From Acuticoccus sp. MNP-M23 (GTDB lineage Bacteria; Pseudomonadota; Alphaproteobacteria; Rhizobiales; Amorphaceae): a DNA stretch of 64,000 bases. How positions within the stretch are numbered: position 1 is the stretch's first letter; every line of letters starts with the position of its first letter. This document shows positions 28,106-37,182 of this stretch, piece by piece. The notes beneath the pieces are model-generated. The model saw only the letters and a program-made list of their open reading frames with translations, was not told where the DNA came from and did no database searches. Where the stretch lies: contig NZ_CP133480.1 in assembly GCF_031195445.1 (NCBI RefSeq), positions 930,001 through 994,000 on the forward strand. Direction: 5' to 3'. The translations under genes were made by a program, and so were the position numbers.

Positions 28106-29481
28106 GCGTTGCCGCCGAACCGCGCCGCCAGCGCCCGCTGTGGCGCCGGATCCTGCGCTGGCTCGGCCTGCCGCCGCCGCTGGAGCGCTGGCTGCGCCGC
28201 CGCCTGCCGCGGCGCCTGTTCGCCCGCTCCCTGCTCATCATCATCCTGCCGATGCTGATCCTTCAGTCGGTGGTGGCGTTCGTGTTCCTGGACCGCCACT
28301 GGGAAAACATGACCACCCGCCTTTCGGTCGCCACGGCAACGGAAATTGCAGCGCTGGTGGACATTCTGGAAACCGCGCCGGACGAGCGCGGCGCCGAACT
28401 AGTCGCAGTCGCCGGCGCGCGCCTCTTCACCGAAGTCACCCTCCTCGAAACCGACCATCTGCCCCTGCCGGGACCCAAGCCGTTCTTCTCCCTTCTGGAC
28501 CGGACGCTGTCGCGCCTCATCAGCGTGGAGGTGAACCGCCCGTTCTGGATCGACACTCTGGGCAGCAGCCGCTTTGTCGAGGTCCAGGTGAAAACCCATG
28601 CGGGCATCCTGCGCATCGTCACGCGGCGGAGCCACACCTATGCGTCGGACGCCCACATCACGCTGGTGTGGATGGCGGGCACGTCGCTGGTGCTGATTGC
28701 GGTGGCGATCCTGTTCCTGAAGGGTCAGGTGCGGCCGATCCAGGAGCTGGCGGCCGCCGCCGAGCGGTTCGGTCAGGGCCGGCCGATCGGCCCGCTGCGC
28801 CCCCACGGGGCAATCGAGGTGCGGCAGGCCGGCTGGGCCTTCCTGGAAATGCGCCAGCGGATCGAACGCCAGATCGAGCAGCGCACCCAGATGCTGGCCG
28901 GCGTCAGCCACGACCTGCGCACCATGCTCACCCGCTTCCGCCTCGAACTTGCCGTGCTGCCCGAGGGCGAGGACGTGGACGCGCTGACCGAGGACGTCGA
29001 CCAGATGCAGGCGATGCTGGAGGACTACCTCACGTTCGCCCGCACCGACGTGGACGAGCCGGTCGCCGACGTATCCATCGAGCCGCTCATCGCCAGCGCG
29101 GTGCGCGGCTTCGACAATGTGCGGGTGGTGGTGCCGCAGGATATTGCGGCGCACATTCGCCCCAACGCGACGCTGCGGCTGGTGGCCAACCTCGTCTCCA
29201 ACGCCGTCGCCTATGCGCCCAACGTGGAGGTGGGTGCCACCAGCGACGGAAACCGCCTTTTCATCACCGTGGACGATGACGGCCCCGGCATGCCGCCGGA
29301 CGAGTACGAGGCCGCGTTCCGCCCCTTCTACCGGCTCGACAATGCCCGCAACCAGGACCGGGGCGGCACCGGCCTCGGCCTCACCATCGCGCGGGATATC
29401 GCCCTGCGGCAGGGCGGCAACGTCACCTTGTCGAAGAGCCCGCTGGGGGGGCTGCGCGCCCGCGTCCGCCTGCCGCAATAG
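28102..29481 (+). CDS. Sensor histidine kinase
   Basis: A 459-residue membrane kinase. Two membrane segments, LLIIILPMLILQSVVAFVFL and LVWMAGTSLVLIAVAILFL (residues about 42-65 and 190-210), enclose a periplasmic sensor of about 125 residues. A HAMP domain follows. The phosphorylated His270 is in GVSHDLRTMLTRFR (note Met instead of the usual Pro after Thr). The ATPase part has RLVANLVSNAVAYAP (N box), DDDGPGMPP (G1) and GGTGLGLTIA (G2). Its start overlaps the response regulator (ATGA). The ligand is unknown. Confidence 0.93.
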   Translation: MSVAAEPRRQRPLWRRILRWLGLPPPLERWLRRRLPRRLFARSLLIIILPMLILQSVVAFVFLDRHWENMTTRLSVATATEIAALVDILETAPDERGAELVAVAGARLFTEVTLLETDHLPLPGPKPFFSLLDRTLSRLISVEVNRPFWIDTLGSSRFVEVQVKTHAGILRIVTRRSHTYASDAHITLVWMAGTSLVLIAVAILFLKGQVRPIQELAAAAERFGQGRPIGPLRPHGAIEVRQAGWAFLEMRQRIERQIEQRTQMLAGVSHDLRTMLTRFRLELAVLPEGEDVDALTEDVDQMQAMLEDYLTFARTDVDEPVADVSIEPLIASAVRGFDNVRVVVPQDIAAHIRPNATLRLVANLVSNAVAYAPNVEVGATSDGNRLFITVDDDGPGMPPDEYEAAFRPFYRLDNARNQDRGGTGLGLTIARDIALRQGGNVTLSKSPLGGLRARVRLPQ

Positions 29482-29484
29482 GCC

Positions 29485-30831
29485 TCAGCCGCGCACCATC
29501 TTGCCAAACGCCGCCAGCTTCTCGTCCGACATGTAACCATAGCGGTTGACCCACAGCCTGCCTTCGGATGCGGTCCAGGCCGCCTCCGCCCGGCGCATCA
29601 CGTCGGACAGCGGCCCGTAGGCGTGGGTGAAGGCGTAGACCGGCGTGTCGCCAGCCGCAGTGCGCGCCGCCGACAGCTTTTCCGCGATGGCGTCCGCCCC
29701 CACGGCGTGGGCCTCTTCGGGGTCCGGATAGCGCAGGTCCGCCACCGTTTGCGGGCGCGCTCCGCCCGTTCCCAGAAGTTGCGCAAGCAGCGGCGCCAGC
29801 GCATCGTGCCCGCCCATCGCTCTGGCAAAGTCCGCCAGGATCATCGGCCAGTGCATGGTGTAGAACTTGATGCCGATCCCCTCCACTTCCGGCGCTATGG
29901 CTTCGATGTCGAAGCCGGACAGTGCGTTCAGCGGCGGCGGAAAAGCCTGCGGCACCAGCGCCATTTCCGGCGGCAGCGCGCTGCGCATCCGCGCCACCAG
30001 CGCCGCCGACAGATGCCGCCGCAGCGCAAGCAGATCGGCGACGCCGGGGTAGCGGCTGAGCGCATCGAGTGACGGGACCGTCGCCGGAATGTCGCCGGCT
30101 TCAAGCGTGGTCAGGCGGGTGCGCAGCGCCAGCGCATCGGCGCGCATCCGCGCGGTGTCGATGCCGAGGCGGTCCGCCGCCGCGAGCGCATGGGGCGAAA
30201 AGTCGAAGAACAGCGAGCCGAAGGTGTAGGGCGGATATTCCGGCCAGTCGATCCGGAAGCCGGCGACGTCCGGATAGGCGGCGGCAAGGTCCTTCAGCAG
30301 CGCCTCGGTGTAGGCAAGAATGTCCGGTGCGGCCAGCGAGGCGTTGGCGTCGACGCGGCCGTGGATCGGCTCACCGTCCGGCCCCAGCGCCTCGTCCTCG
30401 GCACGAACGCCGGAAAACTGCACGCGGTAGCCGGGCGGGATCGCCGCCTGCACCTGGAACCAGACCTTGAGCCCCCGCGCCTTCGCCGCCGCGATGAAGC
30501 GCGCCACCGTGTCCCCCTCCGCCGCCGTCAGCGCATCGGGTTCCGGTGGCTGGTAGGCAAGGCCCGCGTAAATTGCCTTGTCCGGTGCATAGCTGGGGGC
30601 GGTGCGGATCATCAGCTGGCGCTTGCCGAACAGCGGGCGGTCCAGCACGCGCACGCTGCCGTGGCCGCCATCGGCCGGCGGCTCGCGCGATCCGCCGCTC
30701 TCCGCCGGCGCCATCACGTAGGGGCTGGTGGCAATGTCGGTGGCACCGGCGGCCTCCACGCGGTCCAGAACCGCGTCAATGCCCTCGGCCTGTGCCCATT
30801 CGGGCAAAACGGTGATCCCTAAATTAGCCAT
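29485..30831 (-). CDS. Protein of unknown function, TIM-barrel-like (possible glycoside-hydrolase-like fold)
   Basis: A 448-residue protein without a family I can name. Alternating strand/helix segments and acidic residues suggest a beta/alpha barrel: ITVLPEWAQAEGIDAVLDRVEAAGATDIATSP, LKVWFQVQAAIPPGY, YPDVAGFRIDWPEYPP (an Asp-rich strand end like catalytic loops in glycosidases) and MALVPQAFPPPLNALS. No signal peptide. The ATG at 30831 follows GGGGAGG; the longer frame upstream adds 18 residues. It is divergent from an enolase-superfamily gene, and an activity on sugar or sugar-acid derivatives is a guess from context. Confidence 0.55.
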   Translation of the reverse strand: MANLGITVLPEWAQAEGIDAVLDRVEAAGATDIATSPYVMAPAESGGSREPPADGGHGSVRVLDRPLFGKRQLMIRTAPSYAPDKAIYAGLAYQPPEPDALTAAEGDTVARFIAAAKARGLKVWFQVQAAIPPGYRVQFSGVRAEDEALGPDGEPIHGRVDANASLAAPDILAYTEALLKDLAAAYPDVAGFRIDWPEYPPYTFGSLFFDFSPHALAAADRLGIDTARMRADALALRTRLTTLEAGDIPATVPSLDALSRYPGVADLLALRRHLSAALVARMRSALPPEMALVPQAFPPPLNALSGFDIEAIAPEVEGIGIKFYTMHWPMILADFARAMGGHDALAPLLAQLLGTGGARPQTVADLRYPDPEEAHAVGADAIAEKLSAARTAAGDTPVYAFTHAYGPLSDVMRRAEAAWTASEGRLWVNRYGYMSDEKLAAFGKMVRG

Positions 30832-30896
30832 TGCCTCCCCTTCCGCTCTCGTTTTGTTACGGCAGAGTTCTCTTTGCGAATACAAAAGGTCAAACG

Positions 30897-31997
30897 ATGG
30901 ATCCGGTGAAGCAGATCACGGTGCGCGTCGTCGCCCGCGAAATGGGCGGGGCGGTCTGGAACCCCCGCACGCGGTGGACGTCCAAGGTGATGCTGTTCGC
31001 CTTCGTCGAAGACACCGCCGGGCGGATCGGCGTGGGCGAAGCGTGGCTGAACGAGGGCGGTGCGCGGGCCGTGCGCGCGGTGATCGAGGACGACATGGCG
31101 CCGCTGGTGGTGGGGCGCTGCCCGTTCGAGGCCCGCGGCATTGCCGAAACCATGCGCCGCGGCACCGAGATTTCCGGCCGCGTCGGCATCACGGCTGCGG
31201 CGTGGAGCGCGGTGGACATCGCGCTGTGGGATCTTGCTGCCCGCCAGGTCAACCTGCCGCTGGTCGATCTCCTCGGCAGGGCACGCAAGACCGTGCCGGT
31301 CTACGCCAGCGCCGGCCTCTACGGCACCGACAAGAGCGCCGACGACCTTGCCGCCGAGGTGAAGGGCTGGGTCGACGACGGGTTCGATGCGGTGAAGATC
31401 AAGGTGGGCGGTGCGCCGCTGGCCGAGGATGTGCGCCGCATCGCAGCCGTGCGCGAGGCCATCGGCCCCGACGTTCGCTTCATGATCGACGCGCTCTACA
31501 ACCTCGATGTTGCGGGCGCCCTTGCCCTTGCCAACGCCGCCGCGCCCTACGACATCCATTTTCTGGAGGCTCCGGTCTCGCCACTCGATATTGCGGGGCA
31601 GGCGCGGGTCCACGCCCAAAGCCCGATCCCCGTATGCGGCAACGAGAGCATGGCCTGGGCGTCGTACTTCCGCGACCTCATCACCGCCGATGCGGTCCAC
31701 TACGTGCAGTTCGACCCGGCGGCGTGCGGCGGTGTGACCGAGGCCAAACGCATCGGCGAGCTGGCGCACGCCTTCCACCTCCCCGCCACACTGCACGCCT
31801 CATCATCGGTGGTGACGTACGCCGCATCGCTCCACGTCGCCTGCTCGCTGCCCAACGCGCACTCCACCGAACACCACATGCTCCACCAATGGTTTTGGGA
31901 GAAGGCGCCCGCCGGAACGTTCGAGCCGGCGCAAAGTGCACTGGCGCCGCCCCCCGGCCCCGGGCTCGGCATCGACCTCACGCCCGACGACCTCTGA
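30897..31997 (+). CDS. Enolase-superfamily enzyme (mandelate racemase-like)
   Basis: A 366-residue enzyme with a capping domain and a barrel. Catalytic Lys pair in VKIKVGG, metal ligands in FMIDALYN (Asp), HFLEAPVS (Glu) and PVCGNES (Glu), and later VQFDPAACGGVTEA. The candidate catalytic His is in TLHASSS. It probably acts on a hydroxy acid or sugar acid. The start at 30897 fits the family; the frame upstream adds 22 unrelated residues. Divergent promoter region with the TIM-barrel-like gene is 65 bases. It is distinct from the enolase-superfamily gene at 17181. Confidence 0.82.
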   Translation: MDPVKQITVRVVAREMGGAVWNPRTRWTSKVMLFAFVEDTAGRIGVGEAWLNEGGARAVRAVIEDDMAPLVVGRCPFEARGIAETMRRGTEISGRVGITAAAWSAVDIALWDLAARQVNLPLVDLLGRARKTVPVYASAGLYGTDKSADDLAAEVKGWVDDGFDAVKIKVGGAPLAEDVRRIAAVREAIGPDVRFMIDALYNLDVAGALALANAAAPYDIHFLEAPVSPLDIAGQARVHAQSPIPVCGNESMAWASYFRDLITADAVHYVQFDPAACGGVTEAKRIGELAHAFHLPATLHASSSVVTYAASLHVACSLPNAHSTEHHMLHQWFWEKAPAGTFEPAQSALAPPPGPGLGIDLTPDDL

Positions 31998-32198
31998 GTC
32001 TCGCACCGGCCGGCGCCCGCAACATAAAGTGATCGGAGCGCACCAAGCGCGCTTAATTGTCCACTTGACCGCACACAGCGCGGCTGAGACCCTTCCTGCA
32101 TGACATCGGGACGACGGGCGCAGCGCCCCGCGCGCGGCCCTGCCTCTTGGCGGCGGACCACCGTGCCGCCTGTTCATGCACCCGGAGGGCCTTGCCGC

Positions 32199-33005
32199 AT
32201 GGTTCGATACCTGACGCTGTTTTCTCTACTTATAATTGCGCCCATGGCTGCAAGGGCCGAATCGCCACCCGTGGTGGACATCGAGCTTGTGCTTGCGGTG
32301 GACGTGTCGTGGTCGATGGATCTTGAGGAGCAGAGGCTCCAGCGGGAGGGTTACGTCGCGGCGCTGCGCCACCCGGATGTCCGTGCCACCATCGCCAGGG
32401 GAGACTGGCAGCGCATCGCCCTCACCTACGTGGAATGGGCCGGCAACGAGCTCGACCGCGTGGTCGTCCCCTGGCGGATCATCGAGAGCGACGCGGACGC
32501 GGAGGCCTTTGCCACCGATCTGGAGGCAGCCCCCATCGGGCGGATGCGGCGCACGTCCATCTCATCGGCAATCCGCCGCTCGGCTGCCCTGTTCGACAAT
32601 GGCATCGACGGGATGCGCCGGGTGATCGACGTGTCGGGCGACGGGCCCAACAACATGGGCATTGCAGTGACGGCCGCGCGCGACGAGGTGCTGGCGCAGG
32701 GCATCGTCATCAACGGCCTGCCCCTCATGATCAAACGCTCCAACCCCGGCGGCTATTTCCACCTGGAAGAGCTGGACATCTACTACGAGGATTGTGTGAT
32801 CGGCGGCTTCGGCTCGTTCATGATCACGGTGAACAGCGCCAGCCAGTTTGCCGCCGCAATCCGCCGCAAGATCATCCTGGAGATCGCGAGCGCGGAACCG
32901 CAGGTGATCCGCGCGGCATGGCGGCCGCCGGGCAGCCCCCCGCGGATCGACTGCATGGTCGGCGAAAAACAATGGCAGCAATACCGCCGGTACGACCGCT
33001 GGTGA
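32199..33005 (+). CDS. DUF1194 protein with von Willebrand factor A domain
   Basis: A 268-residue exported protein. A signal peptide (MVRYLTLFSLLIIAPMAARA, residues 1-20) precedes a VWA domain with the metal-ion site DVSWSMD (DxSxS) and RVIDVSGDGPNN. DUF1194 proteins are alphaproteobacterial proteins of unknown role, presumably for binding partners in the periplasm. The ATG at 32199 follows CCCGGAGGG; the longer frame adds 33 residues before the signal. It stands alone between the enolase-superfamily gene and denD. Confidence 0.8.
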   Translation: MVRYLTLFSLLIIAPMAARAESPPVVDIELVLAVDVSWSMDLEEQRLQREGYVAALRHPDVRATIARGDWQRIALTYVEWAGNELDRVVVPWRIIESDADAEAFATDLEAAPIGRMRRTSISSAIRRSAALFDNGIDGMRRVIDVSGDGPNNMGIAVTAARDEVLAQGIVINGLPLMIKRSNPGGYFHLEELDIYYEDCVIGGFGSFMITVNSASQFAAAIRRKIILEIASAEPQVIRAAWRPPGSPPRIDCMVGEKQWQQYRRYDRW

Positions 33006-33035
33006 CAGCGGCCGCCCGGCGGTGCAGGGCGGGTT

Positions 33036-33998
33036 CTAGCGGCGGATGTCGTCTTCGAGGAAGTAGCGCACGTTGTCCTCGAAGGTGCCGTCAGTGACGA
33101 GGCCGAGCTTCAGGGCCTTCTGCGGGTTGATGAGCGGGCGCCAGCCGGACACGATGTCGATGATCCGCTGGTCCTTTTCCCACACGATGCGGTTGACCGG
33201 CTCGTCCCCGGCAACACGGCGCATGCACTCGATCATCTCGCCGATGGAGGCGACCTTGCCCGGCATCGCGAAGCAGCGCTGTTCGCCAAGGTCCTCGGCC
33301 TTCACCTCGGCGGTGCGGATAAGGTTTTCCACCGTCACGCGCGGCGAGGCGTACCAGACCTCGTAATCGGGATCGACGGGGCAGATGGCCGCCTCGCCCT
33401 GCAACGGCTCGCGGAAGATCGACGACATGAACGACGATGCAGCAGCGTTCGCCTTGCCGGGGCGGATGGTGACCGTGGGCAGCCGCGGGCCGCGCCCGTC
33501 GAAGAAGCCCTTGCGCGAATAGTCGGTGACGAAGAGTTCGGCAGCGGCCTTCTGCGCGCCGTACGACGTCTGCGGGTTGTTCTGCGTCCAGTCCTCGATC
33601 TGCTCGGGGATCTCGCCGCCATAGACCGCGCAGGAGGAGGAGAACACCAGCACGGGGCAGGTCCCCAGCGCCCGCGCCGCTTCGAACACGTTGAGCGAGC
33701 CCATGAGGTTCACCATCATGCCGACGTCGAATTCCGCCTCGGCCTGCCCGGAGACGATGGCCGCCAGATGGAAGATCACGTCTGGCTTCACCTCGAACAG
33801 CGCGTTGACGCTGGCGCGGTCGGCAATGTTGCTGGCGTGGACCGACACCTCGAACGGGGCGTCCATCGGCGCCGGCTCTGCAAGGTCCGCGAGCGCCAGG
33901 TGCGTGATCGTCTGGCCGCGCAGCGTTCCGCGCTCCGCCAGACGGTGGGCAATCTTCTGACCCACAAATCCACCACCGCCGATGATCAGAACTCTCAT
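33036..33998 (-). CDS. denD: NAD-dependent epimerase/dehydratase, D-erythronate dehydrogenase-like
   Basis: A 320-residue short-chain dehydrogenase. The NAD loop is LIIGGGGFVGQKIA (residues 4-17), and the catalytic Tyr/Lys pair is in TSYGAQKAAAEL. DenD oxidises D-erythronate to 2-oxo-tetronate in C4 sugar-acid catabolism; I assign it by overall similarity (IIFHLAAIVSGQAE-like region, GGEIPEQIEDW, FMSSIFREPLQGE). Usual partners (OtnK, OtnC, OtnI) are not in the window, so the substrate could be another sugar acid. Start at 33998 has GGGAGTGGACGG before it. Confidence 0.78.
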   Translation of the reverse strand: MRVLIIGGGGFVGQKIAHRLAERGTLRGQTITHLALADLAEPAPMDAPFEVSVHASNIADRASVNALFEVKPDVIFHLAAIVSGQAEAEFDVGMMVNLMGSLNVFEAARALGTCPVLVFSSSCAVYGGEIPEQIEDWTQNNPQTSYGAQKAAAELFVTDYSRKGFFDGRGPRLPTVTIRPGKANAAASSFMSSIFREPLQGEAAICPVDPDYEVWYASPRVTVENLIRTAEVKAEDLGEQRCFAMPGKVASIGEMIECMRRVAGDEPVNRIVWEKDQRIIDIVSGWRPLINPQKALKLGLVTDGTFEDNVRYFLEDDIRR

Positions 33999-34260
33999 CC
34001 GTCCACTCCCTCTTTGCATTTTGGCCTGTGTAGCTGGTGCGGCAGGCTGACCGCAATTGCCCAATTGCCAGAGCGCTGTGTGCGGGCTAGGCATTTGGAA
34101 GCGTTCCAGCAGCCCTGATGAGAGTTGTCGTCCAGCCGATGCGCGAACCTTTGTGCCCACTCGCCCGCCCCACCCCGGCGGCAATCTCCATCCGCGGGGC
34201 CGCACGGTGACGCGCAAGGGGCCGGCCAGCGCGGCACAACCCGGCGGGATCGGCCGTTTT

Positions 34261-35052
34261 ATGCGCCTGTTCCGCGGCACGCCGGAGCGGCGCCAGCCGC
34301 CAGCACCCCAAAAGGTCCCCATCTATGTGGTCGGCATGAGCCACACGCGAGCGCTGGCCGCCGCCATGGACCGCGTGGGCGCCGACGATATCGCCATCGG
34401 CCGTGTTTCGCGCGCAAGTTCCGGCGATGACCATCCGCTGGACCCCGCGTCGCTGGGGAAGCTGGCGCCCACGGTGGCGATCTCGATGATGGGCGGCAAC
34501 CAGCACAACCGGCTGGGCCTGTTCGAGGCGCCCGAACCGTTCGACTTCTACCTCCACGCGGACGACACGGTCCTTCCCGGCCGGCGGATCATCCCGCACG
34601 CGCAGATGCGTCATGCCATGAGCGAGATGATGCAGCGCGCCTTCGAGCGGACCACCGAGCTTGCCGCCTACTACAAGGTGCCGACCGCCCATGTGGCCGC
34701 CCCGCCGCCGGTGGATGACGAGGAGCATCTAGTGACGTCGCTCGCCGACAAGGCCGAGGAAATGGGGCTCAGCCTCGTTTTCACGCCGCCTTCGGTGCGG
34801 CTGAAGATTTACCAGCTGCAGAACCGCATCCTGTCTGCATGGTGCGAGGCGCACGAGATCGACTTTATTCCAGCACCGCCGGAAGCGCAGAATGCAGGCG
34901 GCTTTCTCGCCAAGCGCTACCGCCGCAACGACCCCACGCACGGCAATGCCCAGTATGGCGCGCTGGTGCTGGACCAGATCCGCGCCTATGGGAGAAGCCA
35001 CGGCGCTGCCGTTGCGCAAGCTGGCACCACGAATGAGGGCGCGCCGCAATGA
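34261..35052 (+). CDS. SGNH-like hydrolase-domain protein paired with GSCFA
   Basis: A 263-residue protein whose opening, PIYVVGMSHTRALAAAM, resembles the GDSH/GNSH block of SGNH-type esterases; PTAHVAAPPPVDDEEH and a late LAKRYRRNDPTHGNAQYGA (His candidate) also fit. There are no membrane segments and the family is not certain. Its end overlaps the GSCFA gene (ATGA), so the two are produced together. The long frame upstream starts at 34057 but the ATG at 34261 is the first with plausible coding content; the ribosome site is weak. Substrates are unknown. Confidence 0.6.
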   Translation: MRLFRGTPERRQPPAPQKVPIYVVGMSHTRALAAAMDRVGADDIAIGRVSRASSGDDHPLDPASLGKLAPTVAISMMGGNQHNRLGLFEAPEPFDFYLHADDTVLPGRRIIPHAQMRHAMSEMMQRAFERTTELAAYYKVPTAHVAAPPPVDDEEHLVTSLADKAEEMGLSLVFTPPSVRLKIYQLQNRILSAWCEAHEIDFIPAPPEAQNAGGFLAKRYRRNDPTHGNAQYGALVLDQIRAYGRSHGAAVAQAGTTNEGAPQ

Positions 35053-36260
35053 CGACACCGCACCCCTACAGCGATATTGCCGACTACCGCCACTGGCGCC
35101 GTGCGCCCGGCGTGGAAGATCCCGCCGCGCTGGACCCTGTTGCGGCGCCAAAATTCACCATCGGCAGGGACGAGGCGGTGGCAACCGCTGGCAGCTGCTT
35201 TGCCCAGCACGTGATGCGCCATCTTGCGGCATCCGGCTTCAACACGCTGGTGGCCGAAGAAGCGCCCGCCATCCACCGGACCAATGGCGGCGCGCACTTC
35301 CACTACGGCGTGTTCTCCACCCGCTCCGGCAACGTCTACACCGCCCGCCAGCTGCGCCAGCTGTTCGCGCGCGCCGCTGGCGAGTTCGTGCCCGAAACCA
35401 ACGCCTGGGAAACCGCAGAGGGGTTCATCGACCCCTTCCGCCCGTCGGTGGGCCCGTTCCTGTCGCTGGCCGAGCTTGAAGCCGACCGCGCCTATCACCT
35501 GTCGCGGGTGCGGGCGATGATGGCGGACCTTTCGGTCTTCGTGTTCACGCTGGGGCTGACGGAAGGGTGGATGGACCGGGACGGCGCCGTCTTTCCGCTC
35601 GCCCCCGGCGTGTCCGGCGGCACCTATGACCCTGCCCGCCACACCATGAAGAATTTCACCGTCGACGAGACGGTGGCCGACATGCGCGCGGCCCTTGCCG
35701 CCTTGCGCGCGGTGAACCCGGCGGCGCGGGTGATCCTCACCGTATCGCCGGTGCCGCTGATGGCAACGGCGGAGGACCGCCATGTCCTCGCCTCCACCAC
35801 CTATTCCAAAGCCGTCCTGCGGGTTGCCGCGCAGATGCTGTCCGACGCGGACGAACGGGTGGACTACTTCCCGTCCTACGAGATCATCACGGCGCCGCAG
35901 GTTCGCGGCCGCTACTACGGACCGGACGCCCGCGCGGTAACCGAAGCCGGCGTCAGCCACGTGATGGGCGTGTTCCTCAAGCACTATGGCGGCATTGTCG
36001 CGGCGGATGTGCCGGGCCACGACCCCGCCGCCGGCGTTCAAGATCGCACCCACCTCGACAAGACCGAGGAGATTGTGGAGGTGCTTTGCGACGAGGAGGC
36101 GCTGGATGCGCCGCGCGCCAGCCGCCGCGCGCAGAAGACCGGCCGGCAGCAGGACGACGCTCGGAAGCCGCGCAAGCCAGAGGCGCGCCCCGCCGCGGAG
36201 AGCACGCGCGACCCCCGCGAACTGCGCCGGATCAGAAGAGAGCGTCGGTCAAAAGCTTGA
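35049..36260 (+). CDS. GSCFA-family protein (SGNH-hydrolase relative)
   Basis: A 403-residue protein with the GSCFA motif itself (TAGSCFAQHVMRHL, residues about 39-52), then HFHYGVFSTRSGNVYTARQL and VILTVSPVPLMAT. The family is related to SGNH hydrolases and its activity is unknown; it is often near sugar or cell-envelope genes. The last about 100 residues are Arg/Lys/Ala-rich and disordered. It starts in an ATGA overlap with the SGNH-like gene and its last 29 bases overlap the end of the convergent TauE gene. Confidence 0.78.
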   Translation: MTTPHPYSDIADYRHWRRAPGVEDPAALDPVAAPKFTIGRDEAVATAGSCFAQHVMRHLAASGFNTLVAEEAPAIHRTNGGAHFHYGVFSTRSGNVYTARQLRQLFARAAGEFVPETNAWETAEGFIDPFRPSVGPFLSLAELEADRAYHLSRVRAMMADLSVFVFTLGLTEGWMDRDGAVFPLAPGVSGGTYDPARHTMKNFTVDETVADMRAALAALRAVNPAARVILTVSPVPLMATAEDRHVLASTTYSKAVLRVAAQMLSDADERVDYFPSYEIITAPQVRGRYYGPDARAVTEAGVSHVMGVFLKHYGGIVAADVPGHDPAAGVQDRTHLDKTEEIVEVLCDEEALDAPRASRRAQKTGRQQDDARKPRKPEARPAAESTRDPRELRRIRRERRSKA

Positions 36261-36990
36261 CGCCGACGAGGGCGAGCAACCAGTAGATCAGCGTGTAGAA
36301 CCGCTCCGGCGCGATGCGGGACACCAGCCTCGCGCCCAGCCAGGTGGCGCCGAGCGCCAGCGGCGAGGCGATGAGCGCCGCCATCAGCCCCTCGCGCGTC
36401 AGCTGACCGAGCCAGATGAAGCCCGGCAGCTTGATGAAGTTGATCAGGAAAAAGAACGTCACGCCGGTGGCGACGAATGTGTCGCGCGGCAGGCGCTGGG
36501 GCATGAGATACATCTGGAACGTCGGCCCGCCCTGATGGAGCACGGTGGACGTGAGCCCGCTCATCATGCCCAGAAACACGCCCATGGGCCGCGACGGCAC
36601 GCGCGCCGGCGCCTTGGGCCCCAGAATGCCGCGCAGCGCAAACGCCAGCGTGATGGTGCCCAGAACGCCCAGCATCGGCCCCGTGGGCAGCAGAGCAAAC
36701 AGCGAGAAGCCAAGCGCAATGCCCAGACATGCCGATGGAACGAGAAGCCTGAGGTTGGGCAGGCTCCACTTGCCGCGATAGATCCAGACGCTGAGAACGT
36801 CCTGGATCATCAGGATCGGCAAGATGAGACCGGCGGCGGGTCCGGGCGGCATCACCAGCAGCATCATGGGCATGGCGAGAACACCGATGCCCGCAAGCCC
36901 GCCCTTGGCCAGCCCCAGAAGGGTGATGGAAAACAGGAACACCGCAACGGTCGGCAGATCCCAGTTGAAGTGGACGATATGCTCGCTCAT
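36232..36990 (-). CDS. TauE/SafE-family sulfite/organosulfonate exporter-like permease
   Basis: A 252-residue protein with about eight membrane segments. TauE/SafE traits: AVFLFSITLLGLAKGGLAGIGVLAMP, VPSRPMGVFLGMMSGLTSTVLHQGGPTFQMYL (gly-rich half repeat) and MAALIASPLALGATWLGARLV. Family members move sulfite or sulfonates. No sulfur-metabolism gene is next to it, although the sulfatase lies 23 kb away. ATG at 36990 chosen; a GTG at 37008 would add six residues. Its 3' end overlaps the GSCFA 3' end. Confidence 0.85.
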   Translation of the reverse strand: MSEHIVHFNWDLPTVAVFLFSITLLGLAKGGLAGIGVLAMPMMLLVMPPGPAAGLILPILMIQDVLSVWIYRGKWSLPNLRLLVPSACLGIALGFSLFALLPTGPMLGVLGTITLAFALRGILGPKAPARVPSRPMGVFLGMMSGLTSTVLHQGGPTFQMYLMPQRLPRDTFVATGVTFFFLINFIKLPGFIWLGQLTREGLMAALIASPLALGATWLGARLVSRIAPERFYTLIYWLLALVGVKLLTDALF

Positions 36991-37182
36991 GCGCGCAAGG
37001 GCGGCCACGCGAAATGCGCGGGGAGGCTATGCATAAAACGTCCTGTTGGGATCGACGGATGCGCCGGAGGGATGTTTTTCGGGTATCAGGCGCGGCAGTT
37101 TGTGTCCAGCCGCAGACCACTTGCAGCGATCGGCGGCGCGCACCATGCTTTGCGCCCGAAGCCAGACCGGAGCGCACCACCC

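Noticed and set aside
26891-29481. Naming the MarR and response regulator petP-petR
   Set aside because: Order is similar to Rhodobacter but no cytochrome bc1 genes are present and the kinase follows; the name would be unsupported.
35986-37182. Upstream extension of the acyl-CoA dehydrogenase frame
   Set aside because: The 399 extra codons are antisense to tauE and overlap the GSCFA 3' end; the family N-terminus begins at 37183.
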